Made by a program: the position numbers and the translations under genes
Source of the DNA: JAJPKK01 sp963702755
GTDB taxonomy: Bacteria; Pseudomonadota; Alphaproteobacteria; Rhizobiales; Xanthobacteraceae
Assembly: GCA_963702755.1 (NCBI GenBank)
Contig: CAVPDZ010000004.1
Coordinates: 186,001-250,000, forward strand
Direction: 5' to 3'
DNA: 64,000 bases
The notes under the pieces: model-generated
Told to the model about the DNA's origin: nothing
Seen by the model: only the letters and a program-made list of their open reading frames with translations
Database searches by the model: none
Shown here: piece by piece, positions 1 to 8,013 of the stretch
Layout of the letters: every line of letters starts with the position of its first letter
How positions within the stretch are numbered: position 1 is the first letter of the stretch

Positions 1-165
1 GCCGTTAAGCCTATTAATTCCATCTCCCAATCTTGTTCGCGAAAATCCTAATTTATCGGCGTACCTGAACGTAGTGCCTGCTGGAAAATTTGCTCCTGCA
101 TTAAAGGAAGTTTGAGCTGTCGTATTTTGGAAATCAATCGACGAAATGATTCCGATCCCAGGCAT
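1..165 (-). CDS. ABC_sub_bind-like protein, N-terminal part (runs off window)
   Basis: An ATG at 165, preceded by a GGGAG ribosome binding site, opens a frame that stays open to the window edge (55 residues visible). Its start MPGIGIISSI, then TSFNAG, DKL and NG, matches the N-terminal part of the 3589-4741 product (GIGIVSSI, TSFNAG, DKL, NG). The two are clearly paralogues. Both lack a signal peptide, and both directly follow a Cys-Gly-tail gene (here 210-521 on the same strand, 44 bases upstream). The base composition is AT-richer than the neighbours. Function is unknown; the fuller paralogue suggests a periplasmic-binding-protein-like fold acting in the cytoplasm. The family link rests on the paralogue, since only the first 55 residues are in the window. 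Confidence 0.6.
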   Translation of the reverse strand, partial: MPGIGIISSIDFQNTTAQTSFNAGANFPAGTTFRYADKLGFSRTRLGDGINRLNG

Positions 166-209
166 GTTCGTCTCCCTGACCTGAACGATATTGGCCTATT
201 GGACGACTA

Positions 210-521
210 CTACGCGCTGCACCCGCACCCGCATCCACAGGCGTGATCTTCCGCGCTCCAACGCGGATGCTTCTTGTTCGGATATAACCGCCACCCGAGC
301 ACGAAATGCTCTCCATTGGCATCGGCCTTTTTCTTTGCTTTGACGGCGGCCTTAATCAGTTCGGCGAGTTCCCGGTTGGCCCGATACCCGCATTTGTCAG
401 TGGCCTTGACGTGCTTGGCATCCGTTTGACGCCCGGCAACGCCTCTCGTCCTTTGCCATCGGACGTTTTCCGCGCGCTGCTTGAGCTTAGCAGGGGTCAT
501 CTTCGGATGGATTTCAGGCAT
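210..521 (-). CDS. Cys-Gly-tailed small protein, copy A (candidate RiPP precursor)
   Basis: This 103-residue, Lys-rich protein ends in HACGCGCGCSA and is near-identical to the 3181-3498 product over the last ~70 residues. It has an ATG start with GGGGAG upstream. Between about residues 17 and 36 the reading frame differs from copy B. Reading the other frame there restores the match (ARKTSDGKGREALPGVK against ARKTAQGKGRVALPGVK). A 2-base loss in a CG run near 475 and a 1-base loss in an A run near 437 would explain this. The alternating Cys-Gly end resembles the modifiable core of peptides processed by DUF692/MNIO enzymes, and such an enzyme lies at 4820-5690. I do not recognise the family. 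Precursor status is inferred from the tail, the duplication and the context. Confidence 0.75.
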   Translation of the reverse strand: MPEIHPKMTPAKLKQRAENVRWQRTRGVAGRQTDAKHVKATDKCGYRANRELAELIKAAVKAKKKADANGEHFVLGWRLYPNKKHPRWSAEDHACGCGCGCSA

Positions 522-900
522 TTGTCTCCCCTTCGATTACTTGCGACGCCCGTAGGCGATCCAAAATACGTATGGCGCGGGATTAAACACCGGCGTCTAG
601 CTCAGCCGCAAAATTTCATGAGTAAACGCCCGCCGCAGGCACTGTCGCTACCATTCAGTCGCGGGAGTTCAGCACTTCCTTTCGGTAGCCAACATCAAAT
701 AGAACACAAAATTTTCGCGCTTCAAAGAGATATTTTAACTCGATCTTCGGTCCATCGACGATGTGTTAGAATTTATTTAATCATTTATCGATTTACGATT
801 GTTTATGTAAATATACACTCCGGTTACCAAGCGGCGCTTCGCCTTCTGCGGCCGTACTAGAAAGATATTACGAAAACTAGCACCTGTGCTTTATCTCACT
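522..900. other. AT-rich intergenic region
   Basis: About 380 bases lie between the Cys-Gly-tail gene (read leftward from 521) and the end of the ABC_sub_bind gene at 901. The part from 700 to 900 is markedly AT-rich for this genome. It should hold the promoter of copy A. I see no convincing gene, and no clear operator or terminator. Confidence 0.5.
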
Positions 901-1910
901 CTACTTATCGATGACTTCGTCGGCGAGCGAGATCAGCTTTGGGGCAACGGTTGCGAAGTCGAGCTTGAGCGCCTTTGCGGCTTTTAGATTGATCACCAGG
1001 CTATATTTCGTCGGTTGTTGCACCGGCAAAGTGGCCGTCGTCTCGCCGCGCAGGATGCGTCCGCTATATCGGCCGATCAGGTGGTAACCCCACGTGAGTT
1101 CGGTGCCGTAGCTCATCAAGCCGCCGGCTTCGACATATTCGCGCCAGGGATAGAGCACCGGCAGCGCGAAGCGTGCGGCCAGTTCTACGATCTGGAGACG
1201 CCGGCTCGTGAAAAACGGATCGCCCATCACCACGAGACATCAATTTGCTGTTTGGCCGCGGTTTCGAAGGCCTCGGTAATCTCGCTTTCTTTGTTCGCCT
1301 TCATTGGCAGGAGCGAGTAGCCCCGAAGCTTTGCCGCATCGACAGAGTCCTTCTCGTCGGCCGTTGCGGTGGGCGCACTCGGATTCAACAGGATTGCCAT
1401 CCGTTTAATCGAAGGTCCAAGGTCGTGCGCAAGCTCCAGGCGCTTCGGCAATAGCTCGGAGGTAAACACGCTGGCACCGGTGGCATTGCCGCCCGGCCTG
1501 CTCAGACTGGCAACGAGACCAAGCGGCACCGGATCGGATCCGCTGACGAACAAAATCGGAATTGATTTCGTCGCCTTCATTGCAGCCTTGGCAGAAATGA
1601 CTCCGCCGGAGGCGACAATAACCTTCACTCCGCGCGCGACCAGTTCGGCTGCCATCATCTCGAGATCGTTGTATGCGCCTTCAGCCCACCGATAGGTGAT
1701 CGTTACATTCTGTCCGTCCACAAAGCCCTGCTCACGGAGTCCGCCTTCATAAGCCTTTACAAGTGGCGCGAACGACCGCGGCGAACCGCTGCTTAAAAAC
1801 CCAATGAGTGGGAGCGAAGAAGTGGGCTGCGCCAAAGCCGAGTTCGTCAGCACTGCCGCCCCGCCCAACAGGACAAGAGCATCTCGTCGCCGCATCAGAC
1901 GAGCCAACAT
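901..1910 (-). CDS. ABC transporter substrate-binding protein, PF04392 type (frameshifted)
   Basis: This is a typical ABC_sub_bind protein. The start ATG at 1910 has GGAG six bases upstream. An RRRD-type export leader with a hydrophobic stretch ends at ALAQ. The body carries family signatures: LIGFLSSGSP, FVDGQNV, SIPILFVSGSDPV, RPGGNATG, then GDPFFTSRR, YPWREYVEAGGLMSYG, and the C-terminal LINLKAAKAL and ADEVID. The frame changes near 1231, between QQIDVS and VMGDPFF, so one gene is split into two pieces. Its substrate cannot be read from the sequence. It sits between the two Cys-Gly cassettes and could have been the source of the divergent homologues next to it. That is a guess. Confidence 0.8.
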
Positions 1911-2313
1911 TCGCAACTCCCGCCAATTGCGCACTCACATCAATCCCGCGAGCAACAAGTCTATGACGACGCAGCACTAAAAGCCACAGGGCGAAAGGGG
2001 GCATGAACGTGCACGCAAGCAGGTGCAGCAATTTGTATGTAGTGATTATCCTTTCAGTATTGTTGCGCAGCGTGAACGATGGCGGTGCTTCCTCTTCACG
2101 CTGAGATCAGTTAGAGTTCCCGTATTGCGCGAGAACGGCCTTTATCTTTGGCGGGAGGTGGCCGGTGCCTGTGATTTCGGGCGAAGCTGTCGACGTTGCG
2201 GCGTTTGACGTTGATTTCGGGTCCATTGATTTCGGGTCCGTTGATTTCAGTTCGATGTCATCCGGCGCGAAATACCGGCCAACTCGCGCGCGTCCGCGTA
2301 TTCAAACCAAGAC
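1911..2313. other. Intergenic stretch with a 15-base tandem repeat
   Basis: This gap separates the divergent ABC_sub_bind (leftward) and metallopeptidase-like (rightward) genes. At 2210-2250 a 15-base unit (gttgatttcgggtcc) occurs twice and then partly a third time. Read rightward it encodes VDFGS-IDFGS-VDFSS in a frame ending just past 2310. One frame change near 2312 would join this frame to the metallopeptidase at 2314, so the stretch could be the coding start of that protein. No promoter was identified. Confidence 0.45.
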
Positions 2314-3112
2314 GTGATCGAAATCACAGACCGGCATGGCCGCACGCGCGGCCGCATCGCCTTTGAATTCGCTCGGCGCGAAAGCCCGCTCACGACAGAC
2401 CAAAGGATCACGTTCAGAGACGATTTCTGTCGCGAGCTGGCGCGCCTTGAAGATTGGGCAGATCAGTGCAACTGGGTGCCGGCCGCGGTCTCGCGCTTCG
2501 ATGTCATCGTGTCCGACCGCTTCCGGATCTCGCGATCGCTGGTGCCGGGCTGGATGGGGTTTGGCGGGCAGATGGAGTTTCCGCATATGGCGCGTCGCGG
2601 ACCGCACGGCGGCCATCATGCACGAACTCGTGCACGTCTTTTTTCCCAACGGAAATCGCCTATTGGCCGAAGGGCTTGCGATCCACCTTCAGGACGCCAT
2701 CGGCGGCAATCCGGCGTTTCCGAACTTCGGCAAGCCGCTTCACGACACGGCGCGCGACAAGCTGCGCGGCTTCGCGCCCGCGGCGTTGCTCGAGGACACG
2801 CTCGCCCAATTCACGTTGGGCGATCTCGACGCCATCGCCACCCCCAGCCCGCTGACGCTGCGGGTCGGCGACACGGCCTTTGGCGAGGAGCCGCGCGGAC
2901 AGGGCTTTATCTACCCGCTGGCCGGGTCATTTGTGCGGCTTCTCCTCGAAACAGGCGGCATGGCAGATTTCCAACGAGTCTATGCCCTGACCCCCCTCGT
3001 GCCCGGCGCCCACAATGCCGGTGCCCGCGCGCGATGGGGCAACGTTTACGGAAGTACTTTCCATGAACTTGAAGGGGATTGGAAGGCCATGATCTCCAAT
3101 CGTGCCGTTTAA
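2314..3112 (+). CDS. HExxH metallopeptidase-like protein (frameshifted)
   Basis: Two frames join near 2590. The first piece begins at a GTG at 2314 and reads through VSRFDVIVSDRF to EFPHM. The second carries MHELVHVFFP followed by RLLAEGLAIHLQ, a gluzincin-type zinc site (HExxH plus a downstream Glu 12 residues on), and ends at 3112. The C-terminal half ends in ...TFHELEGDWKAM, like other peptidase-MA-fold proteins of unknown substrate. The joined length is about 265 residues. The real start is uncertain, since an upstream frame with DFGS repeats could belong to it. The Cys-Gly-tail gene begins 69 bases downstream on the same strand, so a role in cutting that peptide is possible but unproven. 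Confidence 0.6.
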
Positions 3113-3180
3113 CCGAAACCTGTCGACCCGACGACGACCGGGCCGATGATCGTGGAAGCATCACAACCAGGAGACAGACG

Positions 3181-3498
3181 ATGCCTGCAATTTACCCGAA
3201 AATGACGCGCGCGAAGCTCAAGGCGGGCGCCCGAAAAACCGCCCAAGGCAAGGGCCGCGTCGCGCTACCCGGCGTCAAAACCGACGCCAAGCATGTCCAA
3301 GCGACCGACAAATGCGGCTACCGGGCCAACCGCGAACTCGCCGAAATCATCAAAGCCGCGGTCAAGGCCAAGAAGAAGGCCGATGCGAACGGCGAGCACT
3401 TCGTACTTGGCTGGCGGCTTTATCCTAACAAGAAGCATCCGCGTTGGAGCGCCGAAGATCACGCCTGCGGGTGCGGGTGCGGGTGCAGCAGTGTTTGA
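3181..3498 (+). CDS. Cys-Gly-tailed small protein, copy B (candidate RiPP precursor)
   Basis: This is a 105-residue protein with an ATG start and a GGAGA site eight bases upstream. A basic N-terminal half (PKMTRAKLK, KTAQGKGRVALPG) is followed by a conserved block (TDKCGYRANRELAE, KAKKKADANGEHFVLGW, YPNKKHPRWSAEDH) and the tail ACGCGCGCSSV. Cysteines are one inside the body and four alternating with glycine at the end. There is no signal peptide. A long leader-like body with a short Cys-rich end fits peptides modified by MNIO (DUF692) enzymes, and one is encoded 1.3 kb downstream on the same strand. No known family was recognised. Precursor function is inference. Confidence 0.8.
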   Translation: MPAIYPKMTRAKLKAGARKTAQGKGRVALPGVKTDAKHVQATDKCGYRANRELAEIIKAAVKAKKKADANGEHFVLGWRLYPNKKHPRWSAEDHACGCGCGCSSV

Positions 3499-3588
3499 GA
3501 CATTCGGGCTCGCCGGTTGAGCGGTTTATAGTGCTACTCAATTTGACGCAGTAATTTCGTCAATGTTTGACCAAAACGGAGTGCGCAC

Positions 3589-4741
3589 GTGGCCAAAATA
3601 AAAATTGAGATTGACACAGATTCATTCAATCCAATTATTAATCAACCGGCGACACATCAGCAAACGGGCTCCCCGATTACTCAAGGGATCGGGATTGTGT
3701 CAAGTATCGTTTACGACACTCCTATGACAACCAGTTTCAATGCGGGATTGGCATCGCTTATTCCCACGCAAACGCTGCCGCCCCCCGCTGGTCAAGTTTA
3801 CATTCCCACGCCATTGGACAAGCTAACGTACAAAACGGCGGCAATAGAAGCGGCGATACAACAATTTAACGGCGATTCCAACGTCGGATTAATCGTTACG
3901 TTTGGCGGCCTTGTTACGTGGAATGTAGCAAACCAATTTTCAACAAAACCGTTTATTTCCTTAATTGGAGACGTAATACCAAATAATCCGACGCCGCCAT
4001 CCGGTAAATTTATCGGTGCCGTCACCCTTGGAAGTCTCAGTGCGGACCCGGCGCGCATCAATGATCTAGTTAATGTGAAAGCCGAAGGTAACCCCTCTGG
4101 AAATTGGGCTACTTTACGATCCTCGTACTTTGATGGCGCCAACTGAGGTAAATAATTGGACCGGAGGGCGCGCAGTACCGGCTACAAATGGTATAAATAA
4201 CCCTGCGAATTTCGGTGCCGATTTTGCTAACTTTCCAAATACCGTTAAAGCCGTGGTGATTAGTGCAGCACCTTATTTTATCCGACACAGAGAAGAACTG
4301 ATCGCGGCTGCTAACAATACTAACTTATACCTTTGTTATCCGTTATTAAGATAACAGGAACAACGGTGGTAATAACCATCCGACACCAGGAAAGGCCACG
4401 CTTCTGGGACCCGATCTTTGTGAAGGCGCGACCAATGCATATGAGCTAATGGGTGCTATGGCGAATACCGTGCTTTTCTGGTCAAGCCCCAAATCCGACT
4501 CTCAACGCAGCTCCACAGAAGACGGTCCATCTATAAGGTCACTGGCAATGATCCGACACCTGATATCGTTGATCAGCATACCGGGAGGGTTGCCGCGATA
4601 CGAACGACGGTTGAATCGAGTCCGGAAGTGCTTGGATCCGAAGGAGAAGCAACTAACCTGTTAGGCCACTTCGCTTTCAATCCAGAATTCCGAATTGTTG
4701 AAGATGGTTCGCCGCTCGGGTCATTGCTAGTAAGATGGTAA
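3589..4741 (+). CDS. Divergent ABC_sub_bind-fold protein without export signal (several frame breaks)
   Basis: A GTG start at 3589 (CGGAG upstream) opens a 185-residue frame. Later pieces continue in other frames, with changes near 4100, 4345, 4500 and 4525, ending at TAA 4739-4741. Joined, it gives about 380 residues. It resembles PF04392: VGLIVTFGGLVTWNVANQF and FISLIGD (compare IPILFVSGSD), GAVTLGSL, LLYDPRTL, KAVVISAAPYFIRHREEL (compare ALVVSADPFFNSRRDQL), and LLGPDLCEGATNAYELMG. It starts MAKIKIEIDTDS with no signal peptide, and it has an added C-terminal ~70 residues (YKVTGNDPTPDIV to GSLLVRW). The composition is AT-rich against its neighbours, which suggests transfer. It is paralogous to the gene at 1-165, and both follow a Cys-Gly-tail gene, so a dedicated partner role is plausible. 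Confidence 0.6.
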
Positions 4742-4819
4742 TAGCGAGCAACGGTTGGTGCCAAACCAATAATAGAGGCGACGCGATTTCTAACAAGCAC
4801 ATGAAGCGTACATAACGTT

Positions 4820-5690
4820 ATGCGGTGCTTTCCTTGCATCGGCATCGGTTATCGCTCCGCGATAGCCGAATGGACGCGCGCGAACCTCGCCCGTTTCGAT
4901 GTACTCGAAATCACCGTGGACCATTGCCTCCACGGTGGCGAGGCCAAGCGCGGCGAAATTCTCGATCTCGTCGGGAAGAATTCCGCTCAACGCCCATGGC
5001 GTGGGCCTGTCGATCGGCACCGACGTGCCGCTCGACCTCGAATACCTCGACCAAGTCGCCGAGATCGTCGCCTTGTTGAAGGCGCCAACTTATAGCGAGC
5101 ACCTTGCCTTCACCCGCGTGCCGGGACGCGATCTCGCCAATTTGCTGCCGCTGCCGAAAACCGAAGCTGTTGCCGAGATGGTGATCGCCAAGGTGCGCAC
5201 CGTGCAGGAGCGTGTCGGCGTGCCGTTCCTCTTGGAAAACATTTCCTACCTCTTCGAGTGGCCCAACTCGCGGCTCACGGACGCCGAATTCCTCAGTCTC
5301 ATCTGCAGCGAGACCGGCGCCGGGCTGCTGCTCGACGTCGAGAACCTTTATCTCAACGCGACCAATCACGGCTTCGACCCCTATCAATTCCTCGACGACC
5401 TGCCGGCGGGCTTGGTGCGCGAGGTCCACATGGCGGGCGGGATCACGGTCAACGACGGCCGCCTCGACACGGCAATTCTCGCCAATTCCCATTCGCATCC
5501 GATGCCGGAGGCGACGCTCGACCTCCTCGATCGCGTGCTCGATCGCCACAGCCCGGCGACGATCATTCTCGAGCGCGACGACCGCCTCGACGCGACCGAT
5601 GAAATCCTCGATGATGTGGCGCGCATCAGAGACAGGGTCGCGCGGAGGTTTCCGGTCGATGGCAGGCCGCTTGCTCGATCGTCAAGTTGA
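4820..5690 (+). CDS. DUF692/MNIO-family iron-dependent peptide-modifying enzyme (one frame break)
   Basis: The N-terminal piece reads IGIGYRSAIAEW and FDVLEITVDH. After a one-base surplus in the GGGAAGAA run near 4975 the protein continues IPLNAHGVGLSIGTDVPL. Family landmarks are HGVGLSIG, LLENISYLFEW (about residue 137), GLLLDVENLYLN (169), REVHMAGG (200), NSHSHPMPEATLDLL (222) and IILERDD (249). These match the His/Asp/Glu/Asn set that holds iron in MbnB, TglH, ChrH and BufB-type enzymes (PF05114). Such enzymes act on cysteines of ribosomal peptides, using a partner protein for recognition. The partner follows with a 32-base overlap. A Cys-Gly-tail peptide gene upstream on the same strand is the likely substrate (inference). 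The joined length is about 290 residues. Confidence 0.85.
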
Positions 5691-6390
5691 GCTCGTCCGC
5701 TACCTCACCGGCGCCGGCGCGATCTTCGGGACAGCCGACCCGATCGCCGCCTCGCTCGCCGGTATCGACCGCCGCATGCTCGATCTCGAAGCGCGCTTCT
5801 CGTTTGAAAAGCGCATGGGCAAGATCAATGCGGTGTTCCCGCGCACCTTCGCGCTCATCGGCCCTCGGCGCGAGGCGCTCATCCGCGAATTTATCGAGGC
5901 GCATCCCCCGATCGACATCGACCGCCTCGTCAACGCCAACCAATTCCTGGAGTTTCTGCAGGCGCGGTGGCGGCGGGAGAAGCCGGTGCCGCCTTATCTG
6001 CCGGATGTCGCGGCTTGCGAATTCGCTTTCGCTAGCGCGCGCCTCGGCGGAGAAGAGCCGCGTTGCGACGCCGTGTCCACGCGGTCGACCTCACAGGTCC
6101 GCCGCTCGCCGGCCGCCAGGTTGGTGCGGTGCGCCTACGACATCCGGCCGCTGTTCGAGAAGGCAAATTCCGTCGATCTATTGGTGGCGCGAGAGACCTG
6201 CCTTGTGGTGGTAGCTCAGCCCTCGGCCGACTCGCCGCAGATTTTCGAGGTCGCCGCAGAAATCTTCGAGCTTTTGACTGTGCTCGATGATTGGACCGAC
6301 CTTGCAGAATTCACGGCATCGGATTTGGCCGAGACCGCCGACATTGTCGACTATCTCGTGGCCGCCGGCTTCGTCGACAAGCGCCCATGA
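5659..6390 (+). CDS. MNIO partner protein, DUF2063-like N-domain plus winged-helix-like C-domain
   Basis: This 243-residue protein has its ATG inside the end of the MNIO gene. Residues ~45-120 follow the DUF2063 pattern (YxxR...FP.t..LiG...f...Fi..hPP...): FEKRMGKINAVFPRTFALIG, REFIEAHPP, FLEFLQARW, PPYLPDVAACEFAF. In MbnC/HvfC/BufC-type proteins this arrangement binds the peptide and presents it to the MNIO enzyme. The C-terminal ~90 residues (VRCAYDIRPLFE ... FELLTVLDDWTDL ... VDYLVAAGFVDK) form a second domain that recurs in the product of 8014-8382. Overlap with the upstream gene and an ATGA overlap with the downstream one suggest coupled translation of a complex. Partner function is family-based inference. 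Confidence 0.75.
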   Translation: MAGRLLDRQVELVRYLTGAGAIFGTADPIAASLAGIDRRMLDLEARFSFEKRMGKINAVFPRTFALIGPRREALIREFIEAHPPIDIDRLVNANQFLEFLQARWRREKPVPPYLPDVAACEFAFASARLGGEEPRCDAVSTRSTSQVRRSPAARLVRCAYDIRPLFEKANSVDLLVARETCLVVVAQPSADSPQIFEVAAEIFELLTVLDDWTDLAEFTASDLAETADIVDYLVAAGFVDKRP

Positions 6391-8012
6391 AAATCTGTGT
6401 CATCGGCAAATACCCGCCAATCCAGGGCGGCGTGAGCATGCGCACGTACTGGACTGCCCATGGTCTCGCGGCGCTGGGGCACGAGGTGCATGTCATCACC
6501 AACGCCAAGGAAGTCGCGCCGCCGTTCCGCATGTATATGCGGGAGCAAGACTGGGCGCGCTGCGAGGCGAATTACGGCTCCGGCTCGGTGAGGGTGCACT
6601 GGAGCGAGCCAATGGATCGCTCGCAATTCTACATCCCAACCGCCAGCGCCTTCGTGTCAAAGCTCGCGACGCTTGCCGCCAACGCTCATGCGGCGTGCGG
6701 CTTCGATGTCATCTTTTCCCACTACCTGGAGCCCTATGGCGTTGCCGGCTATCTGGCCGCCCGGATGACCGGCGCGCCTCACGTGGTGCGCATGGCCGGC
6801 AGCGATGCCGGCCGCCTGTGGCATCACCCGCAATTCGAGGCGCTCTACGACCATATCCTGCGGTCCGCCGAGTTGGTGGTTGCGGCGCATGTGGTCGCGG
6901 CCCGCGCCATCGAACGCGGCGTCGATCCCGGCCGGATCAGGCCCGGTGGCAGCTATGCGCTGCCCAAGGAATTTTTCACGCCGGACGGCCCCCAGCTTGA
7001 CCTTGCCGCTCTGCGGGCCGAACTCGCGACCGACGAAGTGTTTCGCGATAGCGTCTGGGGAGATTTCGCGGGCGACCGCCCATACTTCGGCATTTACGGC
7101 AAGCTCGGCGTCAACAAGGGCACTTTTGCCTTGTTGTCCGCGCTGCATCTGCTCAAACAGAAGGGCGTGGATGTTGGCCTCGTGGCCGTCGCCCATGGGC
7201 GAGCGGAGATCGAAGAGCGGTTTCGGACGCAAGTCCGCGAATTTGGCCTCACCGATCGCGTCCTCCAGCTTCCCTTCCTGCCCCATTGGCGCATACCGGA
7301 ATTCCTGCGCGGCTGCCTCGCGGTCTGCTGTCTCGAGCAGGATTTCCCGATTGGCTTTCACAGTCCGATCACCCCGCTGGAAGTCATGACGTGCGGCGCC
7401 TGCCTTGTGGGCGCCGCGGAAGTGATCCGCAAACTGCCGAACTATCAGCAGCTTGCCCACGGCTACAGCTGCGTCGTTGTCGAAAACGTCAACGACGTCG
7501 CGGCGTTGAGCAACACACTCGGCGCCATTGCGGACGATCCCGGTCTCGCCGTCCATGTCGGCGCCCGTGGCCATCTCTATGCGCGCGATGCGCAGGATCT
7601 TACGTTTCCGCGGCGCCTGGAGGCGCTGCTGGCCAAGGCTGCGCAGCGGGCATTTCCAGCGAAACCGAACGTCGGGCCTGAAGTGCACGAGTCGACGCTT
7701 CCCTTTGCCCGCATGGCGGCGGCCGCATTGAAAAAGACCTCGAAAGGGAGATCTCAATCGCCGCCATCAAAGATCGCCGCCCAATTGGCCGACGAAATCG
7801 ATCAAGCGCGTATGAGGGAGATGCTGTCCGAGATCGAGAAATCCATCGAAGCCGGCAAACTTTATCCGCTATCGCTTGCGCAAGGCCTCGCTGCCGAAAT
7901 CGCGATTGCAGAGGCCGAAAATGTCGATGCGGAGCCGAGCGGCACGCTCAACGACGATCCGCTGTTTCGGCTACAGCCCGCCGGCTGGGCCGTACGCCGA
8001 GCTCGATTTTGA
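6387..8012 (+). CDS. GT4-type glycosyltransferase with C-terminal extension
   Basis: The 541-residue frame starts at an ATG overlapping the previous stop (ATGA). The N-terminal Rossmann part reads MKICVIGKYPPIQGGVSMRT and GHEVHVIT, as in group 1 transferases. The C-terminal half has YFGIYGKLGVNKGT, RVLQLPFLPHWRIPEF and HSPITPLEVMTCGACLVGAAE, the nucleotide-sugar-binding region with a Glu in the usual place. After the transferase fold comes a charged, Ala/Lys-rich stretch (about residues 430-520) rather like a linker. It lies in one run with the MNIO and partner genes, which suggests it glycosylates the modified peptide, but a separate envelope role cannot be excluded. The frame may really continue into 8014-8382 through a break near 7985. 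Confidence 0.8.
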   Translation: MKICVIGKYPPIQGGVSMRTYWTAHGLAALGHEVHVITNAKEVAPPFRMYMREQDWARCEANYGSGSVRVHWSEPMDRSQFYIPTASAFVSKLATLAANAHAACGFDVIFSHYLEPYGVAGYLAARMTGAPHVVRMAGSDAGRLWHHPQFEALYDHILRSAELVVAAHVVAARAIERGVDPGRIRPGGSYALPKEFFTPDGPQLDLAALRAELATDEVFRDSVWGDFAGDRPYFGIYGKLGVNKGTFALLSALHLLKQKGVDVGLVAVAHGRAEIEERFRTQVREFGLTDRVLQLPFLPHWRIPEFLRGCLAVCCLEQDFPIGFHSPITPLEVMTCGACLVGAAEVIRKLPNYQQLAHGYSCVVVENVNDVAALSNTLGAIADDPGLAVHVGARGHLYARDAQDLTFPRRLEALLAKAAQRAFPAKPNVGPEVHESTLPFARMAAAALKKTSKGRSQSPPSKIAAQLADEIDQARMREMLSEIEKSIEAGKLYPLSLAQGLAAEIAIAEAENVDAEPSGTLNDDPLFRLQPAGWAVRRARF

Positions 8013-8013
8013 A

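Noticed and set aside
306..860. A 184-codon forward frame at the left end
   Set aside because: Its first half is antisense to the Cys-Gly-tail gene and its second half is AT-rich intergenic sequence; there is no motif.
6657..7757. A 366-codon reverse frame within the glycosyltransferase
   Set aside because: It is antisense to a clear GT4 protein and has shadow-like composition.
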